From Streptomyces actinomycinicus (lineage in GTDB: Bacteria; Actinomycetota; Actinomycetes; Streptomycetales; Streptomycetaceae): 64,000 nt of DNA. Below the pieces are notes generated by a model. It saw only the letters and a program-made list of their open reading frames with translations. It had not been told where the DNA came from and ran no database searches. Below, one piece after another: positions 16,735 through 25,304 of this stretch (positions are counted from its first letter, which is position 1; every line of letters begins with the position of its first letter). The stretch is taken from NCBI RefSeq assembly GCF_016741775.1, contig NZ_JAERRK010000026.1, positions 62,001 through 126,000 on the forward strand, read 5' to 3'. Position numbers and translations under genes: made by a program.

Positions 16735-17385
16735 GTGAGCACCAAGCTGCCCTCCTCCTTGACCGAGCGCCGCAAGGCCGCCACCCAGCTCGAGATCGCC
16801 CACGCGGCGGCCGATCTGTTCGCCGCGCAGGGGCCGGACGCCACGACGGCCGAGGAGATCGCCCGGCACGCGGGCGTGGCACTGCGGACCTTCTACCGCT
16901 ACTTCCGCTCGAAGCAGGACGCGGTCAGTCCGCTGCTGGCAGCCGGCGCCGACCGCTGGCGGGCGCTCCTGGAGGCCGCGCAGCCGGGCGCCGGACTGCT
17001 TCCGGCACTGGAGTCGGCGGTGGAGCGGTCCCTGGCGGCACCGGACGAGGAAGCCGCCCGGGCCCTGCTGCGCACGCGCGGGCTGCTGCGGGCGGCGGCC
17101 GGAGACCCCGCGCTGCGTGCGGTCTGGTACCGCGTGAACCAGGAGTCCGAGGAGCGGCTCGTCCCGGTCGTCGCCCGGCTCGCCGACGGGAGACTCGGGG
17201 CCCTGCAGGTGCGCCTGGTCGCGGCGGCGGCCACCGACGCGATCCGCATTGCGCTGGAGACGTGGGCCGGCACCGAGGCCGGCGTCACGGGGGAGTCCTC
17301 CCCGGCCGCACTCGCGCTCCGGTGCCTGCGCCAACTGCTGGGCGGGGTGCTTGCGTCGAGGCCGGCGGGAGACGGCGAGTCCTAG
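16735..17385 (+). CDS. TetR-family regulator, 216 aa, possibly leaderless
   Basis: TetR architecture with HTH TTAEEIARHAGVALRTFYRYFRSKQD (about residues 32-57) and a helical C-terminal domain containing the common AVWYRVNQESEERL stretch. The GTG at 16735 has no ribosome site. TACCCT (16722-16727) is a TANNNT -10 that would place the start of transcription at or next to the GTG, so a leaderless message is likely. It probably represses the divergent SDR and itself through the inverted repeat between them. Confidence 0.88.
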   Translation: MSTKLPSSLTERRKAATQLEIAHAAADLFAAQGPDATTAEEIARHAGVALRTFYRYFRSKQDAVSPLLAAGADRWRALLEAAQPGAGLLPALESAVERSLAAPDEEAARALLRTRGLLRAAAGDPALRAVWYRVNQESEERLVPVVARLADGRLGALQVRLVAAAATDAIRIALETWAGTEAGVTGESSPAALALRCLRQLLGGVLASRPAGDGES

Positions 17386-17496
17386 CCTCCGGCGGCGGCC
17401 GTGGGCATGAGCGCCGGTGACAAGGGCGAGGGCGCCGGCGGCGGCCGTCACCTGGACCGCCTGTCCGGCGCCGGCGTCCGGCCTGCCCGCGGCCGA

Positions 17497-17519
17497 TTGT
17501 CAGTGGGTCCCCTTACGGT
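17497..17519 (+). promoter_or_regulatory. PafBC-type (RecA-independent) DNA-damage promoter
   Basis: TTGTCAGTG (17497-17505), exactly 8 nt, then TACGGT (17514-17519). This equals the actinobacterial RecA-NDp consensus TTGTCRGTG-N8-TANNNT, activated by PafBC after DNA damage. The predicted start gives a leader of about 50 nt before the WGR gene. Confidence 0.75.
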
Positions 17520-17578
17520 GAGGAGCAGTTGAGGACCGGCGGGAACGACTGCGGGTCCGTCCTGGGGAGGGGTGTGCC

Positions 17579-19030
17579 ATGTCCACGGCGTCCGCGGTGT
17601 CGACGACGTATCTGGAGCTGTCGCAGGAGGGCGACGGCGCCCACAAGTTCTACGAAGTGACCGTCGACGGCGTGGTGGTGACGGTGCGCTACGGCCGGAT
17701 CGGTGCCGTCGGGCAGACTCAGACCTCGGCGTTCCCGACCGTGGAGAAGGCACGGGCCGCCGCCGCGAAGAAGGTGGGGGAGAAGGTCCGCAAGGGATAC
17801 GCCCCCGCCGTCCCCGGGCAGCGTGCCCCCCGTGCGGTGACCCGGCGTCAGGTCAGCTCGGCCCCCTCCACGGCGCGGGCCGTCGCACCCGTGCTGTGGC
17901 GGTTTCGCACCGGCTCGGCGGCGTTCGGCATCCATGTCGACGACGAGCGCTGCTGGGTGGGCAACCAGGCGGGCGACGTCTACACCCTGGACCACGAGGG
18001 CGGTGTGCTGGCCCGGTTCAGCCTCCCGGACGGGGTGAAGTGCCTGGTCGCCGACGACTTCTGGATCTACGCCGGCTGCGACGACGGGAAGGTGTACGAC
18101 CTCTCCTCGAAACTGCCTTTCGCCGCCTACGACATCGCGGCCGACGTCGACATCTTCTGGCTGGACATCCACGAGGGCATCCTGGACGTCTCGGACCGTG
18201 ACGGCCGGCTCACCGTCATCGACCACGAGGACGAACACCAGTGGTCCCGGCGCAGCCAGGGCGAGCACGCGTGGATGGTCCGGGCCGACGACCGGGCCGT
18301 CTACCACGGCCATCACCAGGGTGTCACCGCCTACGCACCCGACGGGGGAGGCGAGCTGTGGCACACCCGCACCCGGGGCGGCGTGCTGTTCGGCTGGCAG
18401 GAGCAGCACGCCGTCTACGCGGGCACCGCGCACCGCGTGGTGCAGCGGCTGTCGAAGGCCACCGGCGCGATAGAGGCGACGTACGCGTGCGACAGCAGCG
18501 TGTACTCGTGCGCCACCTCTCCCGGCGGCCGGTTCGTGTTCGCCGGCGACGCGGCCTCGTCCGTCTACTGTTTCGACCAGAACGGCACGCGCCTGTGGAA
18601 GCTCGGCACCGGCAGCGGTTCGGCGCTGTCGATGCAGTACCGCGACGAGCGGCTGTACCTGGTCACCACCGACGGCTCACTGGTGTGCGTGGACGCGAGC
18701 GAAGCGGCCATCTCCGCGGCCCAGCAGGGCACGGTGCCCGTGGTGCGGGACGTGAAGCTTGCCGCCGCCCTGCCGACCTACGCCCCCGCGACAGCCGTCG
18801 CCGCGGTGGCCACGGTCGACAGGGCGCCGACCGGCGCGGTGGTGGTCGAGTGCGTCCAGGAGGCCGGCCGGCTACGGGTGCACGTGCTCTCCGAGGGCTA
18901 CGACGCCTCCTGGAACGTCCAGTTCCCCCGCGCGATACGGGAGGCGGGCGCCCGGTACGTCGTGGACGCCCTGCACCCGGCGGCGGGCGGCTTCTACCGG
19001 GTCCGGGGCGACATCCGCCGCCTGCTCTGA
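17579..19030 (+). CDS. WGR-domain protein fused to a beta-propeller, 483 aa
   Basis: Residues about 10-75 form a WGR domain (VRYGRIGAVGQTQTSAF, with YGR at 38-40, then a helix EKARAAAAKKVGEKVRKGY). WGR modules bind nucleic acid in PARPs and in bacterial MolR-like proteins. A linker leads into about 380 residues of repeated four-strand blades with PQQ/WD-like endings (VWVGNQAGDVYTLDHEG, FVFAGDAASSVYCFDQNG, LYLVTTDGSLVCVDASE). There is no signal peptide or catalytic motif. ATG 17579 follows GGGGAGGGG. With a PafBC-like damage promoter upstream, the simplest view is a DNA-damage-induced scaffold or sensor. Biochemical activity is unknown. Confidence 0.85.
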   Translation: MSTASAVSTTYLELSQEGDGAHKFYEVTVDGVVVTVRYGRIGAVGQTQTSAFPTVEKARAAAAKKVGEKVRKGYAPAVPGQRAPRAVTRRQVSSAPSTARAVAPVLWRFRTGSAAFGIHVDDERCWVGNQAGDVYTLDHEGGVLARFSLPDGVKCLVADDFWIYAGCDDGKVYDLSSKLPFAAYDIAADVDIFWLDIHEGILDVSDRDGRLTVIDHEDEHQWSRRSQGEHAWMVRADDRAVYHGHHQGVTAYAPDGGGELWHTRTRGGVLFGWQEQHAVYAGTAHRVVQRLSKATGAIEATYACDSSVYSCATSPGGRFVFAGDAASSVYCFDQNGTRLWKLGTGSGSALSMQYRDERLYLVTTDGSLVCVDASEAAISAAQQGTVPVVRDVKLAAALPTYAPATAVAAVATVDRAPTGAVVVECVQEAGRLRVHVLSEGYDASWNVQFPRAIREAGARYVVDALHPAAGGFYRVRGDIRRLL

Positions 19031-19302
19031 CACCACCTCACCCGCAGAAACCGACCACACGACAACCAACCGCCCACTCCCCGACACCCCCCTGCCGGTC
19101 CGGCTCCACCCGGTACAGCCGGGCTTGCGAGGCGTCCGCCCAGCGATGTGCAACCTGCGCCGATTGCGCACCGCAGCATCCCGCGGTGGTACGCCTCCCG
19201 CACGACCCGACGCCGTGCACACGCCGCACGGCCGTCAGATGCGAGGTGCTGCCGCCACCGGCGTACACCACGTCCTGCACGGCGCCCCGCCCCTCCGCGG
19301 CG

Positions 19303-20886
19303 TCAGGAAGTCGTGGTTGTCGGGTGCGGGAGGATTTCGCGGGCGGTGGGGAGGACCTCGGCGCGGTCCTTCGGCACCAGGCCGATGCGGGTGCGACGGT
19401 CCAGGAGGTCCGACTCGTCCAGGGCGCCCTCGTGCCGGACCGCCCAGAGGAGTTCGGCCCGGGTGACCGGGTGGCCGGGCAGCACCGGCTGCGCCAGGGC
19501 CGGGTCCTGGGCGGCGAGGGCGTGGACAGCCGCGGCCTCGGTGCCGTAGCGGCGGACCAGGCGGCGGGGCGCGGGCAGCGCGCGGAGGCGTTCGGGGGCG
19601 GCGGCGCCCACCAGCGGCAGCGCGGCGGTGGGGGAGGGGCCCACGCGCAGGCCCCGGGCGGCTGCCGCCGCGTCCACGGCGTCCTGGGCCATCCGCCGGT
19701 AGGTGGTGAGCTTGCCGCCGACCACGGTGGTGACACCGTCGGGCGAGGTCAGCACCGCGTGCCGGCGTGAGATGTCGGAGGTGCGGGCCGGTTCGCCGTC
19801 GGTGCCGTCGTGCCCGGACGTGTCCAGCAGGGGGCGCAGCCCCGCGAAGGCGCCGACGACTTCGTCCCGGGCCACGGGCGTGTCCAGGACCGAACCGAGC
19901 ACGTCCAGGAGGAAGCCGATGTCGGTCTCGGGGACCTCCGGCACGTCCGGGATCCCGCCGTCGACCGGCTCGTCGGTGAGACCGACGTAGACCCGGCCGT
20001 CGCCCTGGGGCAGGACCAGCACGAACCGGTTGGTCTCGCCGGGGATGGGGATGTGCAGTCCGGCCGGCAGGGTGCCGAGCCGCTCCGAGCGCAGCACCAG
20101 GTGGGTGCCGCGGGACGGACGGATCCGGATGCCGTCGGCGAGGGTGCCCGCCCACACACCGGTGGCGTTGATCACGGCACGGGCCCTGATCTCCCCCTCC
20201 TCGCCGGTGAGTTCGTCCCGGATCCGGGCGCCCGTGCCGGTGAGTTCCAGCACCCGCACCCGGGTCAGTACCCGGGCGCCGTGCCCGGCGGCCGTCCGGG
20301 CCAGGGCGGTCACCAGGCGGGCGTCGTCGGTCACCTTGCCGTCCCAGGACAGCAGCCCGCCGCGCAGTCCGGCCGTGCGGACCGCGGGCGCCAGGTGCCG
20401 GGCCTCGGTCCCGGACAGCCGGCGCGGGGCCGGCAGCACCTGCCGCGGTGTCCGGGCGGCCAGCCGCAACACGTCCCCGGCCCGGAAGCCCGCCCACGCC
20501 AGCGAGGCCTGGGCCCTGGACACCAGCGGGGTCAGCGGCAGCACGAACGGCTGGGCCGCGACCAGGTGCGGGGCCGTACGGGTCATCAGGACGCCGCGTT
20601 CGACCGCGCTCTCGTGGGCGACGTCGAACTGCGCGGACGCCAGGTAGCGCAAGCCTCCGTGGATGAGCTTCGAACTCCAGCGGGAGGTGCCGAAGGCCAG
20701 GTCGTGGGCGTCGACCGCGACGACGTCCAGTCCGCGGGCCGCCGCGTCCAGTGCGGCCCCGGCACCCGTGGCGCCGAGCCCGACGACCAGGACGTCGGCC
20801 ACCCGGCCGTCCGCGGCCTCGGCCAGTTCCCGGCTCCGCCGGTGTGCGCTGAGGGACGAGCCGGGGGCGGCCTCGGTGTGGCTCAT
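19303..20886 (-). CDS. glpD: FAD-dependent glycerol-3-phosphate dehydrogenase, 527 aa
   Basis: Oxidises sn-glycerol-3-phosphate to dihydroxyacetone phosphate, passing electrons to quinones at the membrane. The dinucleotide-binding VLVVGLGATGAG is at about residues 32-43. GlpD landmarks SRWSSKLIHGGLRYL, INATGVWA, SRGTHLVL, GLTDEPVD and the VVGGKLTTYRRMA segment are present, with the C-terminal helical domain at normal length. Its ATG overlaps the stop of the TetR gene by 4 nt (ATGA), so the two are co-translated. It faces a flavoprotein and a diacylglycerol kinase, making a glycerolipid-related module. Confidence 0.93.
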   Translation of the reverse strand: MSHTEAAPGSSLSAHRRSRELAEAADGRVADVLVVGLGATGAGAALDAAARGLDVVAVDAHDLAFGTSRWSSKLIHGGLRYLASAQFDVAHESAVERGVLMTRTAPHLVAAQPFVLPLTPLVSRAQASLAWAGFRAGDVLRLAARTPRQVLPAPRRLSGTEARHLAPAVRTAGLRGGLLSWDGKVTDDARLVTALARTAAGHGARVLTRVRVLELTGTGARIRDELTGEEGEIRARAVINATGVWAGTLADGIRIRPSRGTHLVLRSERLGTLPAGLHIPIPGETNRFVLVLPQGDGRVYVGLTDEPVDGGIPDVPEVPETDIGFLLDVLGSVLDTPVARDEVVGAFAGLRPLLDTSGHDGTDGEPARTSDISRRHAVLTSPDGVTTVVGGKLTTYRRMAQDAVDAAAAARGLRVGPSPTAALPLVGAAAPERLRALPAPRRLVRRYGTEAAAVHALAAQDPALAQPVLPGHPVTRAELLWAVRHEGALDESDLLDRRTRIGLVPKDRAEVLPTAREILPHPTTTTS

Positions 20887-21482
20887 GGCGTCAGGGTCCT
20901 CTCCAGAAGGGTGCGCAGTTCACCGAGGAACGCGGCGGAGTCCAGCTCCGGATCGTCCTCGTCGGTCATGGTGCGCAGGGACAGCGTGAAGGACTGCACG
21001 GTCAACAGCAGGGCGCGGGCCTGCCGTTCGGTGTGGCCGGGGCGTACGGAGCCGTCCGCGTGGCCCTCGCGCAGGGCACCGGCCAGCAGCGCCAGCAGTG
21101 CCTCCTGGCTCGCGCCGCGCCGGTCGAGCACGTACGGGAGGAGCAGTTCCGGATCGACGTCGACGATCTTGTGAAAGAGGGGGTGGGCCCGGAAGGCCTC
21201 GACGCCGGCCACCATTCCGTCCACGATCCGGGTACGTGTGCTGATGCCGGCGGTGGGCTCCGGTATGGCCCGGGTGGCCAGGGCGATCCACTCCCGGGTC
21301 ATCAGGTCGCCCACCAGGGTGCGCAGGTCCGGCCAGCGCCGGTACAGCGTCATCCGGGAGACGCCGGCGCGGCGGGCCACGTCGGCCAGGGTGGTGCGGC
21401 GCACGCCGACGGCCAGTACGCAGTCGCGCACCGCGTCGAGCACGTGATCGTTGTCCGAACCGTTGTGACGAATAGGCGTCAT
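20883..21482 (-). CDS. TetR-family regulator of the glpD/flavoprotein divergon, 199 aa
   Basis: HTH TTLADVARRAGVSRMTLYRRWPD (about residues 30-53) followed by a helical ligand domain. It is the first gene of a coupled pair with glpD (4-nt overlap). An imperfect 13-bp palindrome GTCACAGTGTAAC (21485-21497) lies just upstream of its ATG, in the 107-bp gap shared with the divergent flavoprotein. This is the likely operator for controlling both directions. Ligand candidates are acyl or glycerol-phosphate lipids; that is inference from context. Confidence 0.9.
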   Translation of the reverse strand: MTPIRHNGSDNDHVLDAVRDCVLAVGVRRTTLADVARRAGVSRMTLYRRWPDLRTLVGDLMTREWIALATRAIPEPTAGISTRTRIVDGMVAGVEAFRAHPLFHKIVDVDPELLLPYVLDRRGASQEALLALLAGALREGHADGSVRPGHTERQARALLLTVQSFTLSLRTMTDEDDPELDSAAFLGELRTLLERTLTP

Positions 21483-21484
21483 GT

Positions 21485-21497
21485 GTCACAGTGTAAC
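21485..21497. promoter_or_regulatory. Imperfect palindrome in the TetR-flavoprotein gap
   Basis: GTCACAGTGTAAC fits GTNACANTGTNAC and lies 3 nt upstream of the TetR start codon. Confidence 0.5.
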
Positions 21498-21589
21498 GCC
21501 CCGAGGCCCGGACGGAAGGATCCTGGTCCCGGAAGACGGCAGCCGAGCCGCGTGAACCGAGCACACCGACCTGTGAGGACGACCGTTCA

Positions 21590-23182
21590 ATGGACATGCT
21601 GTGGAACGGCTGGGGCGACCCGGCCAAGGCGGCACCGCTGCCCGACACGGTGACCGGCCTGCTGCGCGACCTGCTCGGCGTCAAGCCGCGCACCACGCCT
21701 GCGCTCGCCCTCGAGGACGTCCGCCTGCCCGCCCCCACGGCCGGCTCCGCCGCCCTGAAGGCCCTCGCCGAGGCCGTCGGCGGCGACGAGCACGTCCGTA
21801 CGGACGCCGAGAGCCGCATCCGCCACACCCGCGGCAAGTCCACGCCCGACCTGCTGCGCATCCGCACCGGCGACTTCGCCGACGTCCCACAGGCCGTCGT
21901 CCTGCCCGCCGGCCACGACGAGGTCCTCGCCGTCCTGCGTGCCTGCGCCGTGCACAGCCTGGCCGTCGTGCCCTTCGGCGGCGGCACCTCGGTGGTCGGC
22001 GGGCTCGCCCCGCAGCGCACCGCCTTCATAGCCCTTGACCTGCGCCGCATGAACGGCCTGCTGGAGCTGGACCCCGTCTCCCGCACCGCGGTCCTCCAGC
22101 CCGGCCTGCGGGCCCCCGAGGCCGAAGCCCTCCTCGCCGACCGGGGCTTCACACTCGGGCACTTCCCGCAGTCCTTCGAGTGGGCCACCATCGGCGGCTT
22201 CGCCGCCGCCCGCTCCAGCGGCCAGGCCTCCGCCGGCTACGGCCGCTTCGACGAGATGGTGCTCGGGCTGACCGTCGCCACCCCCGAGGGCACCCTCGAG
22301 ACCGGCCGCGCCCCGCGCTCCGCCGCCGGACCCGACCTGCGCCAGCTCGTCCTCGGCTCCGAGGGCGCCTTCGGCGTCATCACCTCCGTCACCGTACGGA
22401 TCCGCCCCCTGCCCGAGGTCCGGGTGTACGAGGGCTGGCGGTTCGACTCCTTCGAACAGGGTGCCGCCGCCCTGCGCCGGCTCGCCCAGGACGGCCCCAG
22501 GCCGACCGTACTGCGCCTGTCCGACGAGACCGAGACGCTCATCGGCCTCGCCCAGCCCGACGCGATCGGCGCCGACCCGGCCCAGGGCGGCGCGGGATGC
22601 CTGGCGATCACCGGCTACGAGGGGACGCCCGAGGACACCGCGCACCGCCGCGAGCAGGCGGCGAGCGTCCTCACGGCCTGCGGCGGCACCCTCGTCGGCG
22701 CCGAACCCGGTGAACGCTGGGCCCACGGCCGCTACTCCGCGCCGTACCTGCGCGACGCCCTGCTCGACGTGGGCGCCTTCGCCGAGACGCTGGAGACCGC
22801 GGCCTTCTGGTCCCGCATCCCCGACCTCTACACGGCCGTGCGCACCGCCCTCACCGACACCCTCACCGAGGCCGGCACCCCGCCCCTGGTGATGTGCCAC
22901 ATCTCCCACGTGTACGAGAACGGCGCCTCGCTGTACTTCACCGTCGTCAGCGCCCAGGGCGACGACCCGGTGGCCCACTGGACGCCGGCCAAGCACGCCG
23001 CCAACGAAGCCGTGCTGGCCGCCGGCGGCACCATCTCCCACCACCACGGGGTCGGCACCGACCACCGCGACTGGTACGTCCGCGAAGCCGGCCCGCTCGG
23101 CATCTCCGCCCTGCGCGCCGTCAAGCGCCGCCTGGACCCGCAGGGGCTCCTCAACCCCGGCGTCCTGCTGCCCACCGACTGA
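21590..23182 (+). CDS. FAD-binding oxidoreductase, alkyl-DHAP synthase-like, 530 aa
   Basis: A PCMH-fold flavoprotein (FAD_binding_4 plus FAD-oxidase C-terminal domain) closest in layout to alkyldihydroxyacetonephosphate synthase. FAD contacts are seen in VVPFGGGTSVVGG (about residue 125) and in the PQSFEWATIGGFAAARSSGQAS-like segment, with GSEGAFGVIT later. The C-terminal HHHGVGTDHRDW resembles the His-rich motif of AGPS enzymes, and the chain ends in the typical LDPQGLLNPGVL. AGPS replaces an acyl group on DHAP with an alkyl ether; whether this protein does so is unproven. GAGGA lies 11 nt before ATG 21590. A diacylglycerol kinase follows 38 nt later. Confidence 0.85.
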   Translation: MDMLWNGWGDPAKAAPLPDTVTGLLRDLLGVKPRTTPALALEDVRLPAPTAGSAALKALAEAVGGDEHVRTDAESRIRHTRGKSTPDLLRIRTGDFADVPQAVVLPAGHDEVLAVLRACAVHSLAVVPFGGGTSVVGGLAPQRTAFIALDLRRMNGLLELDPVSRTAVLQPGLRAPEAEALLADRGFTLGHFPQSFEWATIGGFAAARSSGQASAGYGRFDEMVLGLTVATPEGTLETGRAPRSAAGPDLRQLVLGSEGAFGVITSVTVRIRPLPEVRVYEGWRFDSFEQGAAALRRLAQDGPRPTVLRLSDETETLIGLAQPDAIGADPAQGGAGCLAITGYEGTPEDTAHRREQAASVLTACGGTLVGAEPGERWAHGRYSAPYLRDALLDVGAFAETLETAAFWSRIPDLYTAVRTALTDTLTEAGTPPLVMCHISHVYENGASLYFTVVSAQGDDPVAHWTPAKHAANEAVLAAGGTISHHHGVGTDHRDWYVREAGPLGISALRAVKRRLDPQGLLNPGVLLPTD

Positions 23183-23220
23183 CCCCGACCGAACCGACCG
23201 CCTGCCTCGGAGGCACACCG

Positions 23221-24102
23221 ATGCGCCAGTTCACCGCCGTCGTCAACCCCACCGCGGGCGGCTCCACCGGGGCGGCGACCCTGCTCCACCTGGCCCGGCT
23301 GCTGCGCGCAGCCGGCGCCGAGCTGGAGACCGAGTACAGCCACAGCCTCGTCCACGCCCAGGACATCGCCCGCAGCGCCGGCGAGCGCGGCCGGATCGTC
23401 CTGGCCGTGGGCGGCGACGGCATCGCCGGCGGGATCGGCGGCGCGCTCAGCGGCACCGGAACCGTCCTCGGCCTCGTACCCGCCGGACGCGGCAACGACT
23501 TCGCCCGCGCGCTGCACCTGCCCGCCGACCCGGAGGCCCTCGCGGACATCCTGCTGCACGCCGAGCCCCGGCCGGTGGACACCATCGAGGTGGAGTCGGC
23601 CGTCCACCCGCGGACCGTGGTGCTGGGCAGCGTGTACGCCGGGGTCGACGCCGTGGCCAACAAGCACGCCAACAACGCCCGGTTGCTGCGCGGCGCCGCC
23701 TCCTACTACGCCGGCGGCCTGCGCGCGGTCACCACGTGGCGGGCGGCCGACTACCGCGTCACCGTCGACGGTGAGGAGCACGCCCACCGCGGGTACACGG
23801 TCGTCGCCGCCAACTCCCCGTACTACGGCTCCGGTCGCCTCATCGCGCCCGGCGCGCAGGTCGACGACGGACTGCTGGACGTCGTGATGATCCGCGAGGC
23901 CCCGCGTCACCTCTTCTTCGCCCTCATGAACGAACTCAGGACCGGCGCCCACGTCCGGCGGCCCGAAGTGCGCGTCCTGCGCGGCAAGGAACTCCGCATC
24001 GAGGCCGACCGGCCCGTGCCCTACGGCGCCGACGGCGAGGTGGAGGCCACCCTGCCGGTCACCCTGCGGGTACGCCCGGGGGACCTGCCGGTGCTGTACT
24101 GA
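23221..24102 (+). CDS. Diacylglycerol/lipid kinase, DagK-type, 293 aa
   Basis: A soluble lipid kinase of the DAGK catalytic-domain family that transfers phosphate from ATP to diacylglycerol or a related lipid. The nucleotide-binding VNPTAGG at the N-terminus, the catalytic-loop AVGGDGIAGG (family GGDGT, here GGDGI), PAGRGNDFAR, and the C-terminal DDGLLDVVMI and YGADGE segments are all present. GGAGG lies 7 nt before ATG 23221. It is in an operon with the AGPS-like flavoprotein. In M. tuberculosis the equivalent position holds Rv2252, a diacylglycerol kinase. Confidence 0.92.
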   Translation: MRQFTAVVNPTAGGSTGAATLLHLARLLRAAGAELETEYSHSLVHAQDIARSAGERGRIVLAVGGDGIAGGIGGALSGTGTVLGLVPAGRGNDFARALHLPADPEALADILLHAEPRPVDTIEVESAVHPRTVVLGSVYAGVDAVANKHANNARLLRGAASYYAGGLRAVTTWRAADYRVTVDGEEHAHRGYTVVAANSPYYGSGRLIAPGAQVDDGLLDVVMIREAPRHLFFALMNELRTGAHVRRPEVRVLRGKELRIEADRPVPYGADGEVEATLPVTLRVRPGDLPVLY

Positions 24103-24295
24103 CCGCCGGCACTGCCCCGGGGGCCGAATGCTCGGCCAGACACGGCCAGACACGGCGAGACACGGCGCAGGCGCGGTCGGCGCGGTCCGGCTCGCGGGCA
24201 CACCGGTCGGGTGACCGGCCGCACCGGTCGTACGACCTGCCGAATCGGCCGGTGCGCGCCATGCTGGTGCGAGAGACCCCCAGGAGGCAGACGCC

Positions 24296-25258
24296 GTGTC
24301 CGAGCCGCAGCCCGTCGTCGTCCCGCCGGCCAGGGCCGCCGTCTTCCTGGTCGCCACGCTCGCACCCGGCGGCGAGGACACGGTGCGGGACCTGCTGGAG
24401 GACGTCTCCGGACTGCGCCGCTCGGTCGGCTTCCGGGACCCCGCAGAGGAGCTGAGCTGCGTCGTCGGCATCGGATCGGCGGCCTGGGACCGGCTGTTCA
24501 GCGGGCCCAGACCACGCGACCTGCACCCCTTCGTGGAACTTGCCGGTCCCCGCCACCGGGCCCCGGGCACCCCCGGCGACCTCCTCTTCCACATCCGCGC
24601 CCATCGCATGGATCTCTGCTTCGAACTGGCCCGATTGCTGGGAGAACGGCTCGCCGGAGCGGCCACCGTCGTCGACGAAGTACATGGTTTCAAATTCTTC
24701 GACGAACGCGATCTGCTCGGCTTCGTGGACGGCAGCGAAAACCCGGAAGGACAGTTGGCGGCCGACGCGGTGTTCATAGGGGACGAGGACCCCCAATTCG
24801 CCGGGGGAAGCTACGTGATCGTGCAGAAGTACCTGCACGACATGACCGCCTGGAACGCACTGACACCCCAGGAGCAGGAAAAGGTCATCGGGCGCTCCAA
24901 GCTGAGCAATGTCGAGCTGCCCGACGACGCCAAGCCCGAGGATTCCCATGTCGCGCTCAACGTCATCACGGACGAGAACGGCGACGAGCGCAAGATAGTA
25001 CGGGAGAACATGCCGTTCGGGAGGGTCGGCGCAGGCGAATTCGGTACGTACTTCATCGGTTACGCCCGCACTCCCGACGTGACCGAGGAAATGCTCAGGA
25101 ACATGTTCCTCGGTCGGCGCCCCGGACAGCACGACCGGATTCTCGACTTCTCGGTCCCGGTCACGGGCTGCCTTTTCCACGTGCCCACCCTGTCCTTTCT
25201 CGAGGATCTCCCGCCCGCTCCGTCCGCTTGCGGTGCCGTGCGGGCGGAGGTTCAGTGA
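24296..25258 (+). CDS. DyP-type heme peroxidase, 320 aa
   Basis: A dye-decolorising peroxidase of the P/B-like class. The distal GFVDGSENP motif places the catalytic Asp at 145. The proximal heme His is in DSHVALN (about 218), and the late GTYFIGYARTP and FSVPVTGCLFHVP segments are conserved. No Tat or Sec signal is present, so it is cytosolic. I see no C-terminal encapsulin-targeting motif, and no encapsulin gene is adjacent. GTG 24296 follows AGGAGG. A Clp-type unfoldase starts 46 nt downstream and probably shares its transcript. The physiological substrate is unknown. Confidence 0.92.
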   Translation: MSEPQPVVVPPARAAVFLVATLAPGGEDTVRDLLEDVSGLRRSVGFRDPAEELSCVVGIGSAAWDRLFSGPRPRDLHPFVELAGPRHRAPGTPGDLLFHIRAHRMDLCFELARLLGERLAGAATVVDEVHGFKFFDERDLLGFVDGSENPEGQLAADAVFIGDEDPQFAGGSYVIVQKYLHDMTAWNALTPQEQEKVIGRSKLSNVELPDDAKPEDSHVALNVITDENGDERKIVRENMPFGRVGAGEFGTYFIGYARTPDVTEEMLRNMFLGRRPGQHDRILDFSVPVTGCLFHVPTLSFLEDLPPAPSACGAVRAEVQ

Positions 25259-25304
25259 TTACTGGCCCCGCCGACTGCTGATCCCTCGCGCGCCAGGAGC
25301 TGTC

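Noticed and set aside
21587..23218. Long minus-strand open frame of 543 codons opposite the AGPS-like flavoprotein
   Set aside because: Typical antisense shadow in high-GC DNA. The Gly/Val/Asp/His-rich composition has no fold-like pattern, while the plus strand has clear FAD motifs.
24296..25258. Encapsulin cargo role for the DyP peroxidase
   Set aside because: The C-terminus lacks a recognisable targeting motif and no encapsulin shell gene is adjacent.
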